DNA of 64,000 nucleotides from Chloroflexota bacterium (GCA_013112575.1 JABFGG010000004.1:340213-404212), one strand, 5' to 3'; shown: positions 7,810 to 16,374, counted from the stretch's first letter. Numbers and translations are program-made. Notes: generated from the letters alone by a model not told the origin.

Positions 7810-9897
7810 ATGACAGAAGAAGTAGTAAGAGAGACTGGTGGCACACGTGCCTCCCTGCAACTTCTATATGAGATCAGTCGTGAGTTTGCGCAAGCGCTTG
7901 ATCTGCGTACGGTCTTGCAGCGCGTATTATTTCTCTCCCTGAAGACGGTCAAAGGGGAAAGTGGCAGTATTATCGTGCTGGACGAAGATGGGGAATTACG
8001 TGATTCGGCTATTATCCATGCCGGCAATATGATGGATCGCAATACCCAACAGTTAAAAATGGCCTTACAGCAGGGCCTCATGGGCTGGGTTGTAGAGAAC
8101 CGTGAAGCGACGCTGGTTTCCGACACCAGCCGTGACCGCCGCTGGTTGCGTGGTAAATATGATGACCCCGATACAGGAGCACGTTCCAGCGTCAGCGCTC
8201 CCCTGCTGGTGCGCGACCGTCTGGTTGGGATCATGACCCTCAGCCATCCGCAAAGCGGCTTTTTCACTGATAACCACCTGGAACTGGTGCAGACCATTGC
8301 CGGACAGGCTGCCATTTTTGTACTCAACGCCTCCTTATACGATGAAAGCCAGCAGCGCACACGCGTGATGACGGCCCTGGCCAATAGTGCTGCCTCCATC
8401 AATGCCAGCCTCAACGTTGACGACGTTTTGCAAAGTATCCTGGAGCAAATTGTAGAGGCCCTTGAGGTCGATGCCGTTTCCCTGGCCCTTGTGGATGAAG
8501 AAGCCGGGGAGTTGGAGTTTAAGGCGGCCACAGGCTCTGGCCGGGATAGTATCCTCGGTTTGCGTATCAAAATGGGACAGGGTGTGGCAGGCTGGGTGGC
8601 GCAAAACGAAGAAGCCATCATCGTCCCCGATGTGCAAAAAGACCCCCGTTTTTATAACAAAGTGGACCGTCAAACCGGCTTCCTGACGCGTGCCATTGCC
8701 TGTGTGCCTATTCGCAGCCAGGACAAGGTCATCGGCGTGATCGAGGCGCTTAACCCTACCGGCAAGGGCTTTGGCCCTGATGCCCTGGTCGTGATGGATG
8801 GCATCGGCCACCTCGCTGGATCGGCCATCGACCATGCCCGCCTCTTTGAGCAGGTGGAAGTGGCTCGCAGTCGTTACCTGGAATTGTTTGAGGATAACGT
8901 TGACCCCATCCTCGTCACCGTTGCCGACGGCAAAGTGGTTGAATCCAATCGCAGCGCCCAGCGCATGTCGGGTTTCCTGGAAGCTGAATTAAAGACCATG
9001 AACGTGCACCAGTTGCATGCCGTTGATTGGGAAGTGTTAGGTCAAAACTACGATAACCTGGCGGGCCAGCATCCCCTTTCTTATGAGTCTTCCTTACAAA
9101 CAAAAGATGGCGGTTCTATTGACATTGAAGTCTACGTGCGGCGTGTAAATATTGCCGACACCGACCACTTCCAATGGATATTACATGACATCACGGAGCG
9201 TAAACGCTTCGACAAGCTGCGTGAAGACCTGGCGTCCATGATCTATCATGACCTGCGCTCTCCCTTGGCCAATGTGGTTTCGGGCCTGGACGTTTTGCAA
9301 AGTATGCTGGAAAAGGAAGATCCCACCGTACAATCCGTCATCGATATTGCTATACGTTCTACGGAACGTGTGCAGCGCCTCTCCAATTCCCTGCTGGATA
9401 CGATGCGTATGCAATCCGGGGAAAACCTGGGCAACCCGGAACCCGTCACGGTTGAAGAAATTGTGCGCGATGCTGTAGAGGCAGCCCTCCCTGGGGCCAA
9501 TAACAAAGAGCAGCAGATCAAGGTGGCCCTGTCTGCCAGCTTGCCCTCCATCATGGTCGATGCCGATATGATCAAGCGCGCTCTCATCAATTTGTTGGAG
9601 AATTCTGTCAAATATACGGACAAAGAGGGCGTCATCACTGTTGGCGCCAAGCGTAAAGGTGGCTGGTTGCACATCTTTGTGCGCGACACGGGGCGCGGTA
9701 TCCCCCCGGATAAGATCGATACTATCTTTGATAAGTTCACGCGTGTGCGTGAAGGAGCTGCAGGTTCTACCGCGGGTCTCGGCCTGGGGCTGGCTTTTTG
9801 TAAGCTGGCTGTCGAAGGACATGGTGGCAAGATCTGGGTAGAAAGTGAATTTGGCAAAGGCTCCACTTTTACCTTCAGTGTGCCTGTCGCCAGCTAA
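7810..9897 (+). CDS. Sensor histidine kinase, GAF-GAF-PAS-HisKA-HATPase
   Basis: A soluble two-component sensor kinase of 695 residues with no membrane segment. Two GAF domains (about 25-170 and 190-345) are followed by a PAS domain (about 355-470), a HisKA dimer domain with phospho-acceptor His480 in YHDLRSPL, and a HATPase domain. The last has the N box NLLENSVKYT, G1 DTGRGIPPD and G2 GLGLGLAF. GAF and PAS domains bind small ligands or chromophores, but the signal cannot be read from sequence. GAGG lies just before the ATG, 6 nt after the thrC stop. No response regulator lies next to it, so it is an orphan sensor. Confidence 0.95.
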   Translation: MTEEVVRETGGTRASLQLLYEISREFAQALDLRTVLQRVLFLSLKTVKGESGSIIVLDEDGELRDSAIIHAGNMMDRNTQQLKMALQQGLMGWVVENREATLVSDTSRDRRWLRGKYDDPDTGARSSVSAPLLVRDRLVGIMTLSHPQSGFFTDNHLELVQTIAGQAAIFVLNASLYDESQQRTRVMTALANSAASINASLNVDDVLQSILEQIVEALEVDAVSLALVDEEAGELEFKAATGSGRDSILGLRIKMGQGVAGWVAQNEEAIIVPDVQKDPRFYNKVDRQTGFLTRAIACVPIRSQDKVIGVIEALNPTGKGFGPDALVVMDGIGHLAGSAIDHARLFEQVEVARSRYLELFEDNVDPILVTVADGKVVESNRSAQRMSGFLEAELKTMNVHQLHAVDWEVLGQNYDNLAGQHPLSYESSLQTKDGGSIDIEVYVRRVNIADTDHFQWILHDITERKRFDKLREDLASMIYHDLRSPLANVVSGLDVLQSMLEKEDPTVQSVIDIAIRSTERVQRLSNSLLDTMRMQSGENLGNPEPVTVEEIVRDAVEAALPGANNKEQQIKVALSASLPSIMVDADMIKRALINLLENSVKYTDKEGVITVGAKRKGGWLHIFVRDTGRGIPPDKIDTIFDKFTRVREGAAGSTAGLGLGLAFCKLAVEGHGGKIWVESEFGKGSTFTFSVPVAS

Positions 9898-9922
9898 TCC
9901 GTCTTTTTCCTGTTCCTCCGAT

Positions 9923-9951
9923 TTGATTTGCATTTCATAAAACGTTAGAAT
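9923..9951 (+). promoter_or_regulatory. Promoter before the MBL-fold gene
   Basis: TTGATT (9923-9928) and TAGAAT (9946-9951) are 17 nt apart, giving a 5' UTR of about 30 nt to the ATG at 9988. No clear SD lies in that UTR. Confidence 0.55.
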
Positions 9952-9987
9952 GGGGGCATCTTAGAATAGACTGGTCAATACACCGTT

Positions 9988-10839
9988 ATGAAAAAACTTG
10001 AAAAGAATATTTATCTCGAAGATCAATACCCTGGCGTTACCCTGGGTGCCTTGGTGCTCCCACAGGGTACTGTGATGATCGACGCCCCACCCCGCCCCGA
10101 CGATGGCCGTGCCTGGCTGGCATCCTTGCGTGGCCTGGGTACTAGCCAGGATCGTTTGCTTGTGGTGTTGGATGCCCATCCCGACCGCGCCCTGGGCGCA
10201 CGTGCCATGGAGAGTTCGGTCATGGCGCAGGATGAAAGTATCTCTATTTTTAACCAACGTACCTCGATTTTTAAAGCCCAGATGCAGGGCAGCGGCTCGG
10301 AGTGGGAAGAGTGTGGTGGCCTTAGCGGCATTCGCTGGCTACCGCCTAACCTCACCTTTGATGATCATGCTGTGGTGCGTTGGGGCAATGAAGACATCCA
10401 TTTGGAACATCACCCTGGCCCCCAACCCGGAGCTGCCTGGCTGGTGATCCCTGATCGTCAACTGGCCTTTGTTGGCGATGCTGTGCTGCTCAAGCAGCCA
10501 CCCTTTTTGGAGCATGCCGATATTCCTGTATGGATCGATACGCTCGACATTCTACTGAAGAAACCCTATAAAGATTACACGCTGATCAGCAGCCGTGGGG
10601 GTGCTGTGCCGCAAGCCGAGGTTCGCAACCTGCGCGGCTTCTTGAAAGACATCCAGACGCGTATGGAACGTCTGGCTAAGCGTAAAGCTTCCCCTTCCGA
10701 GACGGAAAAGATGGTGGACAAATTGCTGCAAAAGTACAAATATCCCGCCAAGTATCGCGATAAGTATGCGGCCCGCCTGCGTCACGGTATCTACTACTAC
10801 TACGCCAATCACTATCACCCTGTTCCCCAAGATTCATAG
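9988..10839 (+). CDS. Metallo-beta-lactamase-fold protein with degenerate metal site
   Basis: A protein of 283 residues with the layout of an MBL-fold hydrolase: an N-terminal strand region, a metal-motif position, HHPGPQPGAAWLVIPDRQLAFVGDAVL (the usual HTPGHTPGS...FTGD region) and a helical C-terminus. The canonical HxHxDH is reduced to D-A-H64-P-D66-R, so only one His and one Asp remain. The final His region reads SSRGGAVP. It may bind a single metal or none. The last 90 residues are highly charged and Tyr-rich. It is followed closely by asparaginase, nth and a second histidine kinase in one direction. The substrate is unknown. Confidence 0.7.
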   Translation: MKKLEKNIYLEDQYPGVTLGALVLPQGTVMIDAPPRPDDGRAWLASLRGLGTSQDRLLVVLDAHPDRALGARAMESSVMAQDESISIFNQRTSIFKAQMQGSGSEWEECGGLSGIRWLPPNLTFDDHAVVRWGNEDIHLEHHPGPQPGAAWLVIPDRQLAFVGDAVLLKQPPFLEHADIPVWIDTLDILLKKPYKDYTLISSRGGAVPQAEVRNLRGFLKDIQTRMERLAKRKASPSETEKMVDKLLQKYKYPAKYRDKYAARLRHGIYYYYANHYHPVPQDS

Positions 10840-10853
10840 TCCCTTCATCCCCG

Positions 10854-11897
10854 ATGCCGAACACTGCCTACGAACCTGTCTTTGAACTGACCCGCGGGGA
10901 TACGCCCGAGTCCCAGCATTATGGGGTTGTCGCCGTGGTCAATGCACAGGGCGAGCTGGTGGCTTCCGTGGGTGACCCGGATATGGTCACCTTCACACGC
11001 TCCACAGCCAAGCCTTTCCAGGCCTTGCCGTTCATCGAAGCGGGCGGCCATAAGCATTTTGGGTTTTCCCAAAAAGAAATTGCCCTGATCTGTGCCTCCC
11101 ATTCTGGTACTTCTGCCCACGTGCGCGCTGTACAGAAGCTGCATCGAAAAGTGGGCCTGGATAAAGATATGCTGCAATGTGGCGTGCATTATCCCTATCA
11201 TGCCAAATCAGCCCACAAGATGCGCGCTAAAGGAAAAACGCCGCGCGTTTATCACCACAATTGCTCCGGCAAGCATAGCGGCATGCTTGCCTTTGCTAAA
11301 TTCCAGGATTGGCCTCTCGAAAGTTATTTGGAAATTGAACACCCTGTTCAACAGGCTATTTTGAAAAGCTTTGCCTCTATGTGCGACCTGGACCCCAACA
11401 ATGTGCCTATAGGCATCGACGGCTGTTCTGCGCCCAACTTCGCGGCCCCTTTACAAAAGGTTGCCTTGGGTTATGCCCGCCTGGCAGACCCTGCGGCTTT
11501 GCCGGACTCACGTGCTGAAGCCTGCCGCACAGTTTTTTCCGCTATGACCAGCCGCCCAAAAATGGTGGCCGGACCCAAGCGCCTCGATACTCGCTTGATG
11601 CAGGTCACCAAAGGCCGCGTCCTGATCAAACAAGGGGCAGAGGGCTATCTCGGTATGGCCCTGTTGCCGGATGCTATTGAACCCGGCTCACCGGCTTTGG
11701 GCATCGCCATGAAAATCAGCGATGGTGATCCTCGCAGCCGCGCTCGCCGTGCCGTTGCAGTCGAGATCTTGCGGCAGTTGCATGCGCTGTCAGATAAAGA
11801 ACTGGATGCACTAGGTAAGATGGGCCCGTCCATTGATGTGCTCAACTGGCGCAAACGCGTGGTGGGGGAAGGCCGTACAGTTTTTCAACTCAATTGA
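10854..11897 (+). CDS. L-asparaginase II-type (AnsA-like) amidohydrolase
   Basis: A protein of 347 residues matching the asparaginase II family (thermolabile Rhizobium etli-type enzyme, distinct from E. coli AnsB). It would hydrolyse L-asparagine to aspartate and ammonia. Family landmarks are VVNAQGELVASVGD near the start, TRSTAKPFQALP, CASHSGTSAHV, LQCGVHYPYH and NCSGKHSGM, the Ser/Lys/Cys-rich blocks of the active site. No signal peptide is present, so it is cytosolic. It begins 14 nt after the previous gene, without an obvious SD, and its TGA overlaps the ATG of nth by 1 nt (TGATG). Confidence 0.9.
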   Translation: MPNTAYEPVFELTRGDTPESQHYGVVAVVNAQGELVASVGDPDMVTFTRSTAKPFQALPFIEAGGHKHFGFSQKEIALICASHSGTSAHVRAVQKLHRKVGLDKDMLQCGVHYPYHAKSAHKMRAKGKTPRVYHHNCSGKHSGMLAFAKFQDWPLESYLEIEHPVQQAILKSFASMCDLDPNNVPIGIDGCSAPNFAAPLQKVALGYARLADPAALPDSRAEACRTVFSAMTSRPKMVAGPKRLDTRLMQVTKGRVLIKQGAEGYLGMALLPDAIEPGSPALGIAMKISDGDPRSRARRAVAVEILRQLHALSDKELDALGKMGPSIDVLNWRKRVVGEGRTVFQLN

Positions 11898-12601
11898 TGG
11901 AAAGTAATCAAGATCTTGCCAAGCGTGCTTTGAAGGTCCATGAAACCCTGTTGGACTTTTACGGCGTGCCCGAATGGCGCAATCCTTTGCCTGCCCTGGA
12001 TGAATTGGTTTCCACCATCCTGTCGCAGAACACCAGCGACACCAACCGTGACGTGGCCTTTTTTGCGCTCAAAGACAAATATCCTGATTGGGAAACTGTG
12101 CGCGATGCCCCAGAAGAAGAGGTGATCGACACCATCCGTCCGGCGGGCCTGGCCAATCAAAAAGGGCCGCGCATTCAGAATGTCTTGCAACGCATTACGG
12201 AACTGCGCGGCGAGTTGAACCTGGATTTCCTCAAAGAATATTCTTCAAAAGAAGCGCGCGATTGGCTGACCCAGTTCAAAGGGGTTGGTCCCAAGACGGC
12301 GGCCATCGTGCTGCAGTTTTCTTTAGATAAGCCCGCTTTCCCGGTGGACACGCACGTCTACCGCCTGACAGGGCGCATTGGCCTACGCCCTCAAAAGATG
12401 AGCGCCGATAAGGCCCACGATTATTTTGAGGATCTGATGCCGTCAGAAACTTTTTACACGGCCCATCTCAACATCATTCGCCTGGGACGCGAGATCTGCA
12501 AAGCCCGTAAACCCATGTGCCCGGATTGTCCTTTGCAAACCCTGTGTGATTATTACGCTATCAACTACGATGAGGAAGGAAATCTCATTGAGCCATCCTG
12601 A
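11897..12601 (+). CDS. nth: Endonuclease III
   Basis: A base-excision-repair DNA glycosylase and AP lyase for oxidised pyrimidines. The product is 234 residues, slightly longer than the usual 210-220 because of extra residues at the N-terminus. The helix-hairpin-helix FKGVGPKTA carries catalytic Lys133, and VDTHV holds catalytic Asp151, 18 residues apart as in E. coli (120/138). The C-terminal iron-sulfur cluster loop has the exact Cx6Cx2Cx5C spacing. The start codon overlaps the asparaginase stop by one base. The 3' end overlaps the start of the next kinase gene. Confidence 0.95.
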   Translation: MESNQDLAKRALKVHETLLDFYGVPEWRNPLPALDELVSTILSQNTSDTNRDVAFFALKDKYPDWETVRDAPEEEVIDTIRPAGLANQKGPRIQNVLQRITELRGELNLDFLKEYSSKEARDWLTQFKGVGPKTAAIVLQFSLDKPAFPVDTHVYRLTGRIGLRPQKMSADKAHDYFEDLMPSETFYTAHLNIIRLGREICKARKPMCPDCPLQTLCDYYAINYDEEGNLIEPS

Positions 12602-13403
12602 CACACCTATTCAACAGGCCCTCGACTTGCTGGCTGAACTTGACCTGCCAGATGAGACGCGCCAGCAATTGACTACATACCTGACTTCCGCCTCAGATGA
12701 GTTGGCCGCAGCGCATGAAGAAAAGGCCAAGTTCGTATCGGTCGTGACCCACGAACTGCGCATCCCTATGACCTCCATCCAGGGCTATACCGACCTGATG
12801 CGTCAGGAAGCCGTTGGCCCGGTCACCGACCAGCAAAAAGAATTCCTGGGTGTGATCCGCAACAACGTTGAGCGCATGTCGGCTCTGGTTGGCGATCTGT
12901 CCGATATCTCCAAGTTGGAAGCAGGCCGCCTCGTCATTGACCCGGCTCCTTTGCCCCTATACGGCTATGTCGAAGAGGTCTTGAAAGACTTGCGCCCACA
13001 GATGGAAGCAAAAGGGCAGGTGTTGGAAGTTGACGTACCGGAAGATTTGCCGCGTGTGGTGGCCGACCCACAACGTTTGCAGCAGATCATCGCCAACCTG
13101 CTGCGTAATGCCCATCTGTATTCATCGGAAGACAAGCCCATTCAGGTCAAGGCCCTTGAGCAAAATGGTTTTGTACGCCTGGAAGTCATGGATCAAGGTG
13201 TTGGGATTGGTGAAGAAGACCAGCAACATATATTCCAGCAGTTCTTCCGCTCTGATGATGCTGCTGTGCGTGAAGAGCCGGGCTGGGGCCTGGGTCTGCG
13301 CGTCGCCAAATTACTCACCGAAGCCTTCGATGGTCACATTGGTTTTGAGAGCCAGTTGGGGGCAGGTAGCACCTTTTGGGTGGAATTGCCCATAGATAAA
13401 TAA
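12588..13403 (+). CDS. Short sensor histidine kinase (HisKA-HATPase)
   Basis: A cytosolic histidine kinase of 271 residues with a short N-terminal helix instead of a sensor domain. The HisKA H-box is VVTHELRIP with phospho-acceptor His55. The HATPase part has the N box NLLRNAHLYSS, G1 DQGVGIGEED and G2 WGLGLRVA. I place the start at TTG 12588, because AAGGA lies about 7 nt upstream and the frame then overlaps nth by only 14 nt. An in-frame ATG at 12570 has no SD. Lacking a sensor region, it probably receives its signal from a partner protein. No response regulator is adjacent. Confidence 0.9.
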   Translation: MSHPDTPIQQALDLLAELDLPDETRQQLTTYLTSASDELAAAHEEKAKFVSVVTHELRIPMTSIQGYTDLMRQEAVGPVTDQQKEFLGVIRNNVERMSALVGDLSDISKLEAGRLVIDPAPLPLYGYVEEVLKDLRPQMEAKGQVLEVDVPEDLPRVVADPQRLQQIIANLLRNAHLYSSEDKPIQVKALEQNGFVRLEVMDQGVGIGEEDQQHIFQQFFRSDDAAVREEPGWGLGLRVAKLLTEAFDGHIGFESQLGAGSTFWVELPIDK

Positions 13404-13422
13404 ACTGCTTTGGTAAATCATG

Positions 13423-13449
13423 TTAAGAGTTTGCGCAGCAAACTCTTAA
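13423..13449. terminator. Hairpin 1 between convergent genes
   Basis: TTAAGAGTTTGC-GCA-GCAAACTCTTAA forms a perfect 12-bp stem just after the kinase gene. The AT-rich outer part could serve as a weak terminator on either strand. The core resembles the hairpin after modB (54047). Confidence 0.6.
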
Positions 13450-13472
13450 ACGAACCAGTTTTGCTGGTTCGT
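13450..13472. terminator. Hairpin 2 between convergent genes
   Basis: ACGAACCAG-TTTTG-CTGGTTCGT forms a perfect 9-bp stem that directly abuts hairpin 1 and touches the stop of the minus-strand lipoprotein gene. There is no T-tract. It may act with hairpin 1 as a two-stem barrier to transcription. Confidence 0.5.
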
Positions 13473-14629
13473 CATTCCCCTAACGATGTCCCCGCTGCAC
13501 AATCCTCACACTGCACGTTCTCTACATCTTCCCCATTCGCCAACGCCGTCAACCAATCGATTAAGCGCACTCCTTCCGTTTCCTGCGTATACAGGTTGGC
13601 GCGTGGCGTGAAGCAATGTAACTCCCCAGCAGCCATATAATAACGGAAATTATCGGTGCTGCTCGCAATGCTGTCGATGTGCGTTTGCAGGTCACGGCCA
13701 AAGTTCTTCTGCTGCCCATCCAGTGCCGAATAGAAGCGGATCTGCACGGCATCAAAGGCCGAGTTGATCTCGCCAAAAGTGTAATTAGGGTAATGATTAG
13801 CGACGGCGGTGTAGTAGTCGGCAGTCAGTAGCTCGCCGGGAATGATTGTCTGCAATTCAGGAATCCATTCGGGGAAATTGTCGTGGGCCCCGTAACCCGA
13901 TTGTAGGTCCAGTGCGTCAGGGTCCACCAGGGCCAGTGAGTCGCCCACCTGGGTGATAGGCACGCCAGGATATTGTTCGATAACGTAGGCCGAATGTACG
14001 ATGGAACCGATCGCCCCGGCGCTGCAACCGGTCATGAAGATCGATTCTGGATCGGGTACGTTGTTGTAAGCCCAGTCCAGCCCGGCGCTTGCGTTCACAA
14101 AGCCGCGGTGATAGATCTCTAGTGTGCTGCCGTCCGAGCGTTCGTATTCCCGTAAATTGTCCCCCCAGTACACATCGCCCGTGCACGAGGGCATATATAC
14201 GATGGTGTGGTCTTTGAAGGGGTTCGCCTCGTTATTCAGCGCAAAAATGCCTCCGGCACGCGAACCTGGATCGTCGGCAGATGTGACGTCATCATCGTAA
14301 TAGGTGCTGCCAGGGGCACAGGTTTCGGCATTCCAGCAACCGCCACCTCCTTGAAAGAATAGCAGCAGTTTGTCATTGCTGCCCGGGCGCACCCAATAGG
14401 CATAAGGTGTATCGTGCGCGCAACGTGTCTCCCCGCCTGGCTCGATCTTGGTCCAGCCCTCTGGTAATTCCGCCAGCGAGGGTAACCCTTCGAGGCTTTC
14501 ATCATTGGTTGGAACGATTTCAGCGGGAGTGCTGGCCGGAGTGGGTAAATCGGTTGGCGTATTGATTTGTGGGCTGCTGCAGGCGGTGAAGATTAGAATG
14601 GGTACAAGGAGGAGGAAATATCTTTGCAT
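13472..14629 (-). CDS. Pectinacetylesterase-family lipoprotein
   Basis: A secreted lipoprotein of 385 residues with lipobox FTAC and a Thr/Pro linker, followed by a domain of the pectinacetylesterase/Notum family. That family consists of serine carboxylesterases that remove acyl groups from polysaccharides or proteins. Motifs are LLLFFQGGGGCWN (oxyanion region), PSCTGDVYWGDN, the nucleophile elbow GCSAG with Ser203, and GELHCFTPR supplying the catalytic His. The real substrate cannot be read. The ATG is preceded 6 nt upstream by a TATACT -10 box and no SD, so the mRNA is probably leaderless. It is convergent with the histidine kinase gene. Confidence 0.85.
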   Translation of the reverse strand: MQRYFLLLVPILIFTACSSPQINTPTDLPTPASTPAEIVPTNDESLEGLPSLAELPEGWTKIEPGGETRCAHDTPYAYWVRPGSNDKLLLFFQGGGGCWNAETCAPGSTYYDDDVTSADDPGSRAGGIFALNNEANPFKDHTIVYMPSCTGDVYWGDNLREYERSDGSTLEIYHRGFVNASAGLDWAYNNVPDPESIFMTGCSAGAIGSIVHSAYVIEQYPGVPITQVGDSLALVDPDALDLQSGYGAHDNFPEWIPELQTIIPGELLTADYYTAVANHYPNYTFGEINSAFDAVQIRFYSALDGQQKNFGRDLQTHIDSIASSTDNFRYYMAAGELHCFTPRANLYTQETEGVRLIDWLTALANGEDVENVQCEDCAAGTSLGE

Positions 14630-14635
14630 GTTGCA

Positions 14636-14641
14636 AGTATA
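14636..14641 (-). promoter_or_regulatory. Leaderless -10 element of the esterase gene
   Basis: TATACT on the minus strand ends 6 nt before the ATG at 14629, with no SD between. The -35 is weak. Because this site lies just before the stop of the upstream kinase gene, the lipoprotein has its own promoter despite the tight spacing. Confidence 0.55.
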
Positions 14642-14652
14642 CCCACAATAGC

Positions 14653-15456
14653 TTACTCGTCGATGAGTGAAATTCGTTTTCGAATGTACTCGACCAGATA
14701 ATCTTGCTCTTCAATGATATTTTCACTAAGTCGCCCTGCCACAACCGGCAACATCCACGCCTTTAGCTCTTCCCGTTTGTAGGGACTGTGCTTGAAATAA
14801 TGCCTTAGATACATCCGGTTCATTATTTCTCGTAACACAATAAAGAACCTTCGGGCAGGTAAATCATCTGGAATAGCACTCATCGTGGTGAGTAGCACCG
14901 TGCGAGCCACGTCAGCCAACGGATGTCCACTGCTTGCGTCCACCCAGTCTATGATCACCGTTCCATTTGGCGTCACCATGATATTGTCTGGATGGAAATC
15001 CCCGTGCAGTAACTTATCGGCTTCCGGTAATTCATCAATGTAGGCCACCAGCTTTTCTTTTTGTTTTGCATCCAGCCCCGCGGCCTCCTCAATTTTTTTC
15101 TTCAACCGCGTGGATTGAGAAGGTAATCCGCTAACCTGTCGCTGGTGCATGTCCAGGTGTAGTTCTGCCATTTGCCTGGCCAAGCGGGGGAAGGCCCACC
15201 TGTGTCTCTGAAACCATTGCAGCAGGGTTTGCCCCTCGATGAGTTCATAAATAATGGAGGGGCGGCCTTCTTCCTCGATCAGCTCGTACACTTTGGGAAC
15301 AGCAAGGCCCGTTTGCTGGGCTATGCTGGCCTTATTAAATTCGTATTCTGCATCCCCGGCAGGCCAGCCGGGCAAAAATTGTTTGAGCACTTTCCCCTTT
15401 TTCCAGGTGTAGATTTCCGCGGTGCGGCCTTTGGCGAGTAATTTTCCTTTTCTCAT
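14653..15456 (-). CDS. APH/choline-kinase-fold phosphotransferase
   Basis: A small-molecule kinase of 267 residues with the aminoglycoside-phosphotransferase fold. It has an N-terminal ATP-binding lobe with a Lys in VLKQF, the catalytic loop HGDFHPDNIMV (Asp base and Asn) and the metal-binding IIDWVDASSG. Family members phosphorylate aminoglycosides, choline, homoserine, thiamine and other alcohols. It is divergently transcribed from a TPP-riboswitch thiamine operon with interlocking promoters, so thiamine (ThiK-like) is one candidate substrate, but nothing in the protein proves it. No antibiotic resistance role is implied. Confidence 0.85.
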   Translation of the reverse strand: MRKGKLLAKGRTAEIYTWKKGKVLKQFLPGWPAGDAEYEFNKASIAQQTGLAVPKVYELIEEEGRPSIIYELIEGQTLLQWFQRHRWAFPRLARQMAELHLDMHQRQVSGLPSQSTRLKKKIEEAAGLDAKQKEKLVAYIDELPEADKLLHGDFHPDNIMVTPNGTVIIDWVDASSGHPLADVARTVLLTTMSAIPDDLPARRFFIVLREIMNRMYLRHYFKHSPYKREELKAWMLPVVAGRLSENIIEEQDYLVEYIRKRISLIDE

Positions 15457-15462
15457 TGCATG

Positions 15463-15490
15463 ATTTTACCGCTTGCTTGACACCTTGCAA
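15463..15490 (-). promoter_or_regulatory. Leaderless promoter of the APH-fold kinase
   Basis: On the minus strand, TTGCAA (15485-15490) and TAAAAT (15463-15468) are 16 nt apart, and the -10 ends 6 nt before the ATG at 15456. No SD is present. It overlaps the plus-strand thiamine-operon promoter. Confidence 0.65.
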
Positions 15491-15506
15491 CATCCAAGGA
15501 TATACT
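15477..15506 (+). promoter_or_regulatory. Promoter of the thiamine operon
   Basis: A perfect TTGACA (15477-15482) and TATACT (15501-15506) with 18 nt spacing put the transcription start about 10 nt before the TPP aptamer. Its -35 lies inside the spacer of the divergent kinase promoter, so both cannot easily be occupied at once. Confidence 0.8.
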
Positions 15507-15521
15507 CCCAATACAATTGAA

Positions 15522-15616
15522 TTGCACGGGGAGCCTGGAGTTGCAGGCTGAGAGGTAGAAAATGATTCTACGACCCGCGAACCTGATCCGGATCATACCG
15601 GCGGAGGGATGCAGCC
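15522..15616 (+). promoter_or_regulatory. TPP riboswitch (THI element) aptamer
   Basis: The conserved THI-box parts are present in order: GGGGAGCC, then GCAGGCTGAGAGG with the CTGAGA core at 15548-15553, a variable hairpin, ACCCGCGAACCTGATC and the closing GGCGGAGGGA. It binds thiamine pyrophosphate and should lower expression of the downstream thiamine genes. The 3' strand GGCGGAGG (15600-15607) is perfectly complementary to CCTCCGCC (15632-15639), the 5' arm of the following terminator, so an antiterminator can form when TPP is absent. Confidence 0.96.
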
Positions 15617-15624
15617 TTGCCAAC

Positions 15625-15658
15625 CAAAAAACCTCCGCCACCAGCGGAGGTTTTTCTT
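15625..15658 (+). terminator. Riboswitch-controlled terminator that also masks the SD
   Basis: AACCTCCGC-CACCA-GCGGAGGTT has a 9-bp stem extended by A/T pairs and followed by TTTCTTTT. The 3' arm contains GGAGG (15646-15650), the SD for the TTG start at 15659. One hairpin therefore both ends transcription and hides the ribosome site. Confidence 0.93.
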
Positions 15659-16294
15659 TTGAGCGCAGTTATCTTTGCTAATGGGGAATTGCTCGACGAG
15701 CAACAAGCTCTGCGGCGTGCGGCACTTGCTGACATTGTCATCGCCGCCGATGGGGGGGCGCGTCACTGCCTGGCGTTAAATATCGTTCCCCAGTTTGTCA
15801 TTGGCGACCTGGATTCGCTCAATGAGGTCGAATTGCGGCAATTGGAAGAATTTGGGGCGGAGATTATCAAGCATGAAATCCGCAAGGACGAAACCGACCT
15901 CGAGTTAGCCTTCCTCCACGCCCTGCAATTGGGCATAAATGACGTCACTGTGTTGGCAGGTTTGGGTGGCCGTTGGGATATGAGCCTTTCCAACCTCTTG
16001 CTGCCTGCCTATGACAAACTCCACGGTCTGAATATTCACTACGTTCACGGAAACACCAGCATCTTTCTGGTGCGCGATGAGGTTAGTTTTGAGGGCCAAC
16101 CTGGCGATACCGTCTCTCTGGTTCCCGTAGGTGGGGATGTGACTGGCATCACCACCAAAGGCCTTGAATACCCTCTACAAGACGAACACCTTTACCTGGG
16201 TGCCACGCGTGGCATCAGCAATCAGATGACCGGCACCACTGCCACCGTTAATGTAAAAACCGGCCTGCTCTTATGCATCATTGAAAAGCACTAA
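15659..16294 (+). CDS. thiN: Thiamine pyrophosphokinase
   Basis: Transfers pyrophosphate from ATP to thiamine, giving TPP directly in salvage. The product is 211 residues, standard for the family. Motifs are VIAADGGARHC (ADGG), the Mg-binding IGDLDSL, KDETDLELA and GGRWDMSLSN. The C-terminal beta domain includes TKGLEYPL and the closing SNQMTG. I use TTG 15659, because GGAGG lies 8 nt upstream and the longer in-frame reading would run back into the riboswitch terminator. It is the first gene of the TPP-riboswitch operon, followed by the predicted thiamine import genes. Confidence 0.93.
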   Translation: MSAVIFANGELLDEQQALRRAALADIVIAADGGARHCLALNIVPQFVIGDLDSLNEVELRQLEEFGAEIIKHEIRKDETDLELAFLHALQLGINDVTVLAGLGGRWDMSLSNLLLPAYDKLHGLNIHYVHGNTSIFLVRDEVSFEGQPGDTVSLVPVGGDVTGITTKGLEYPLQDEHLYLGATRGISNQMTGTTATVNVKTGLLLCIIEKH

Positions 16295-16374
16295 TCTAAG
16301 ATCGCCTTCAACCATAATAAAGTTCAAACCAAATGGACAATGGACTTTGGATAACAATTACATCAGGAGTTACA

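Noticed and set aside
14653..15456. APH-fold kinase as an antibiotic resistance gene
   Set aside because: The fold is shared by many metabolic kinases, and its setting next to thiamine genes speaks against a resistance cassette. No mobile element is near.
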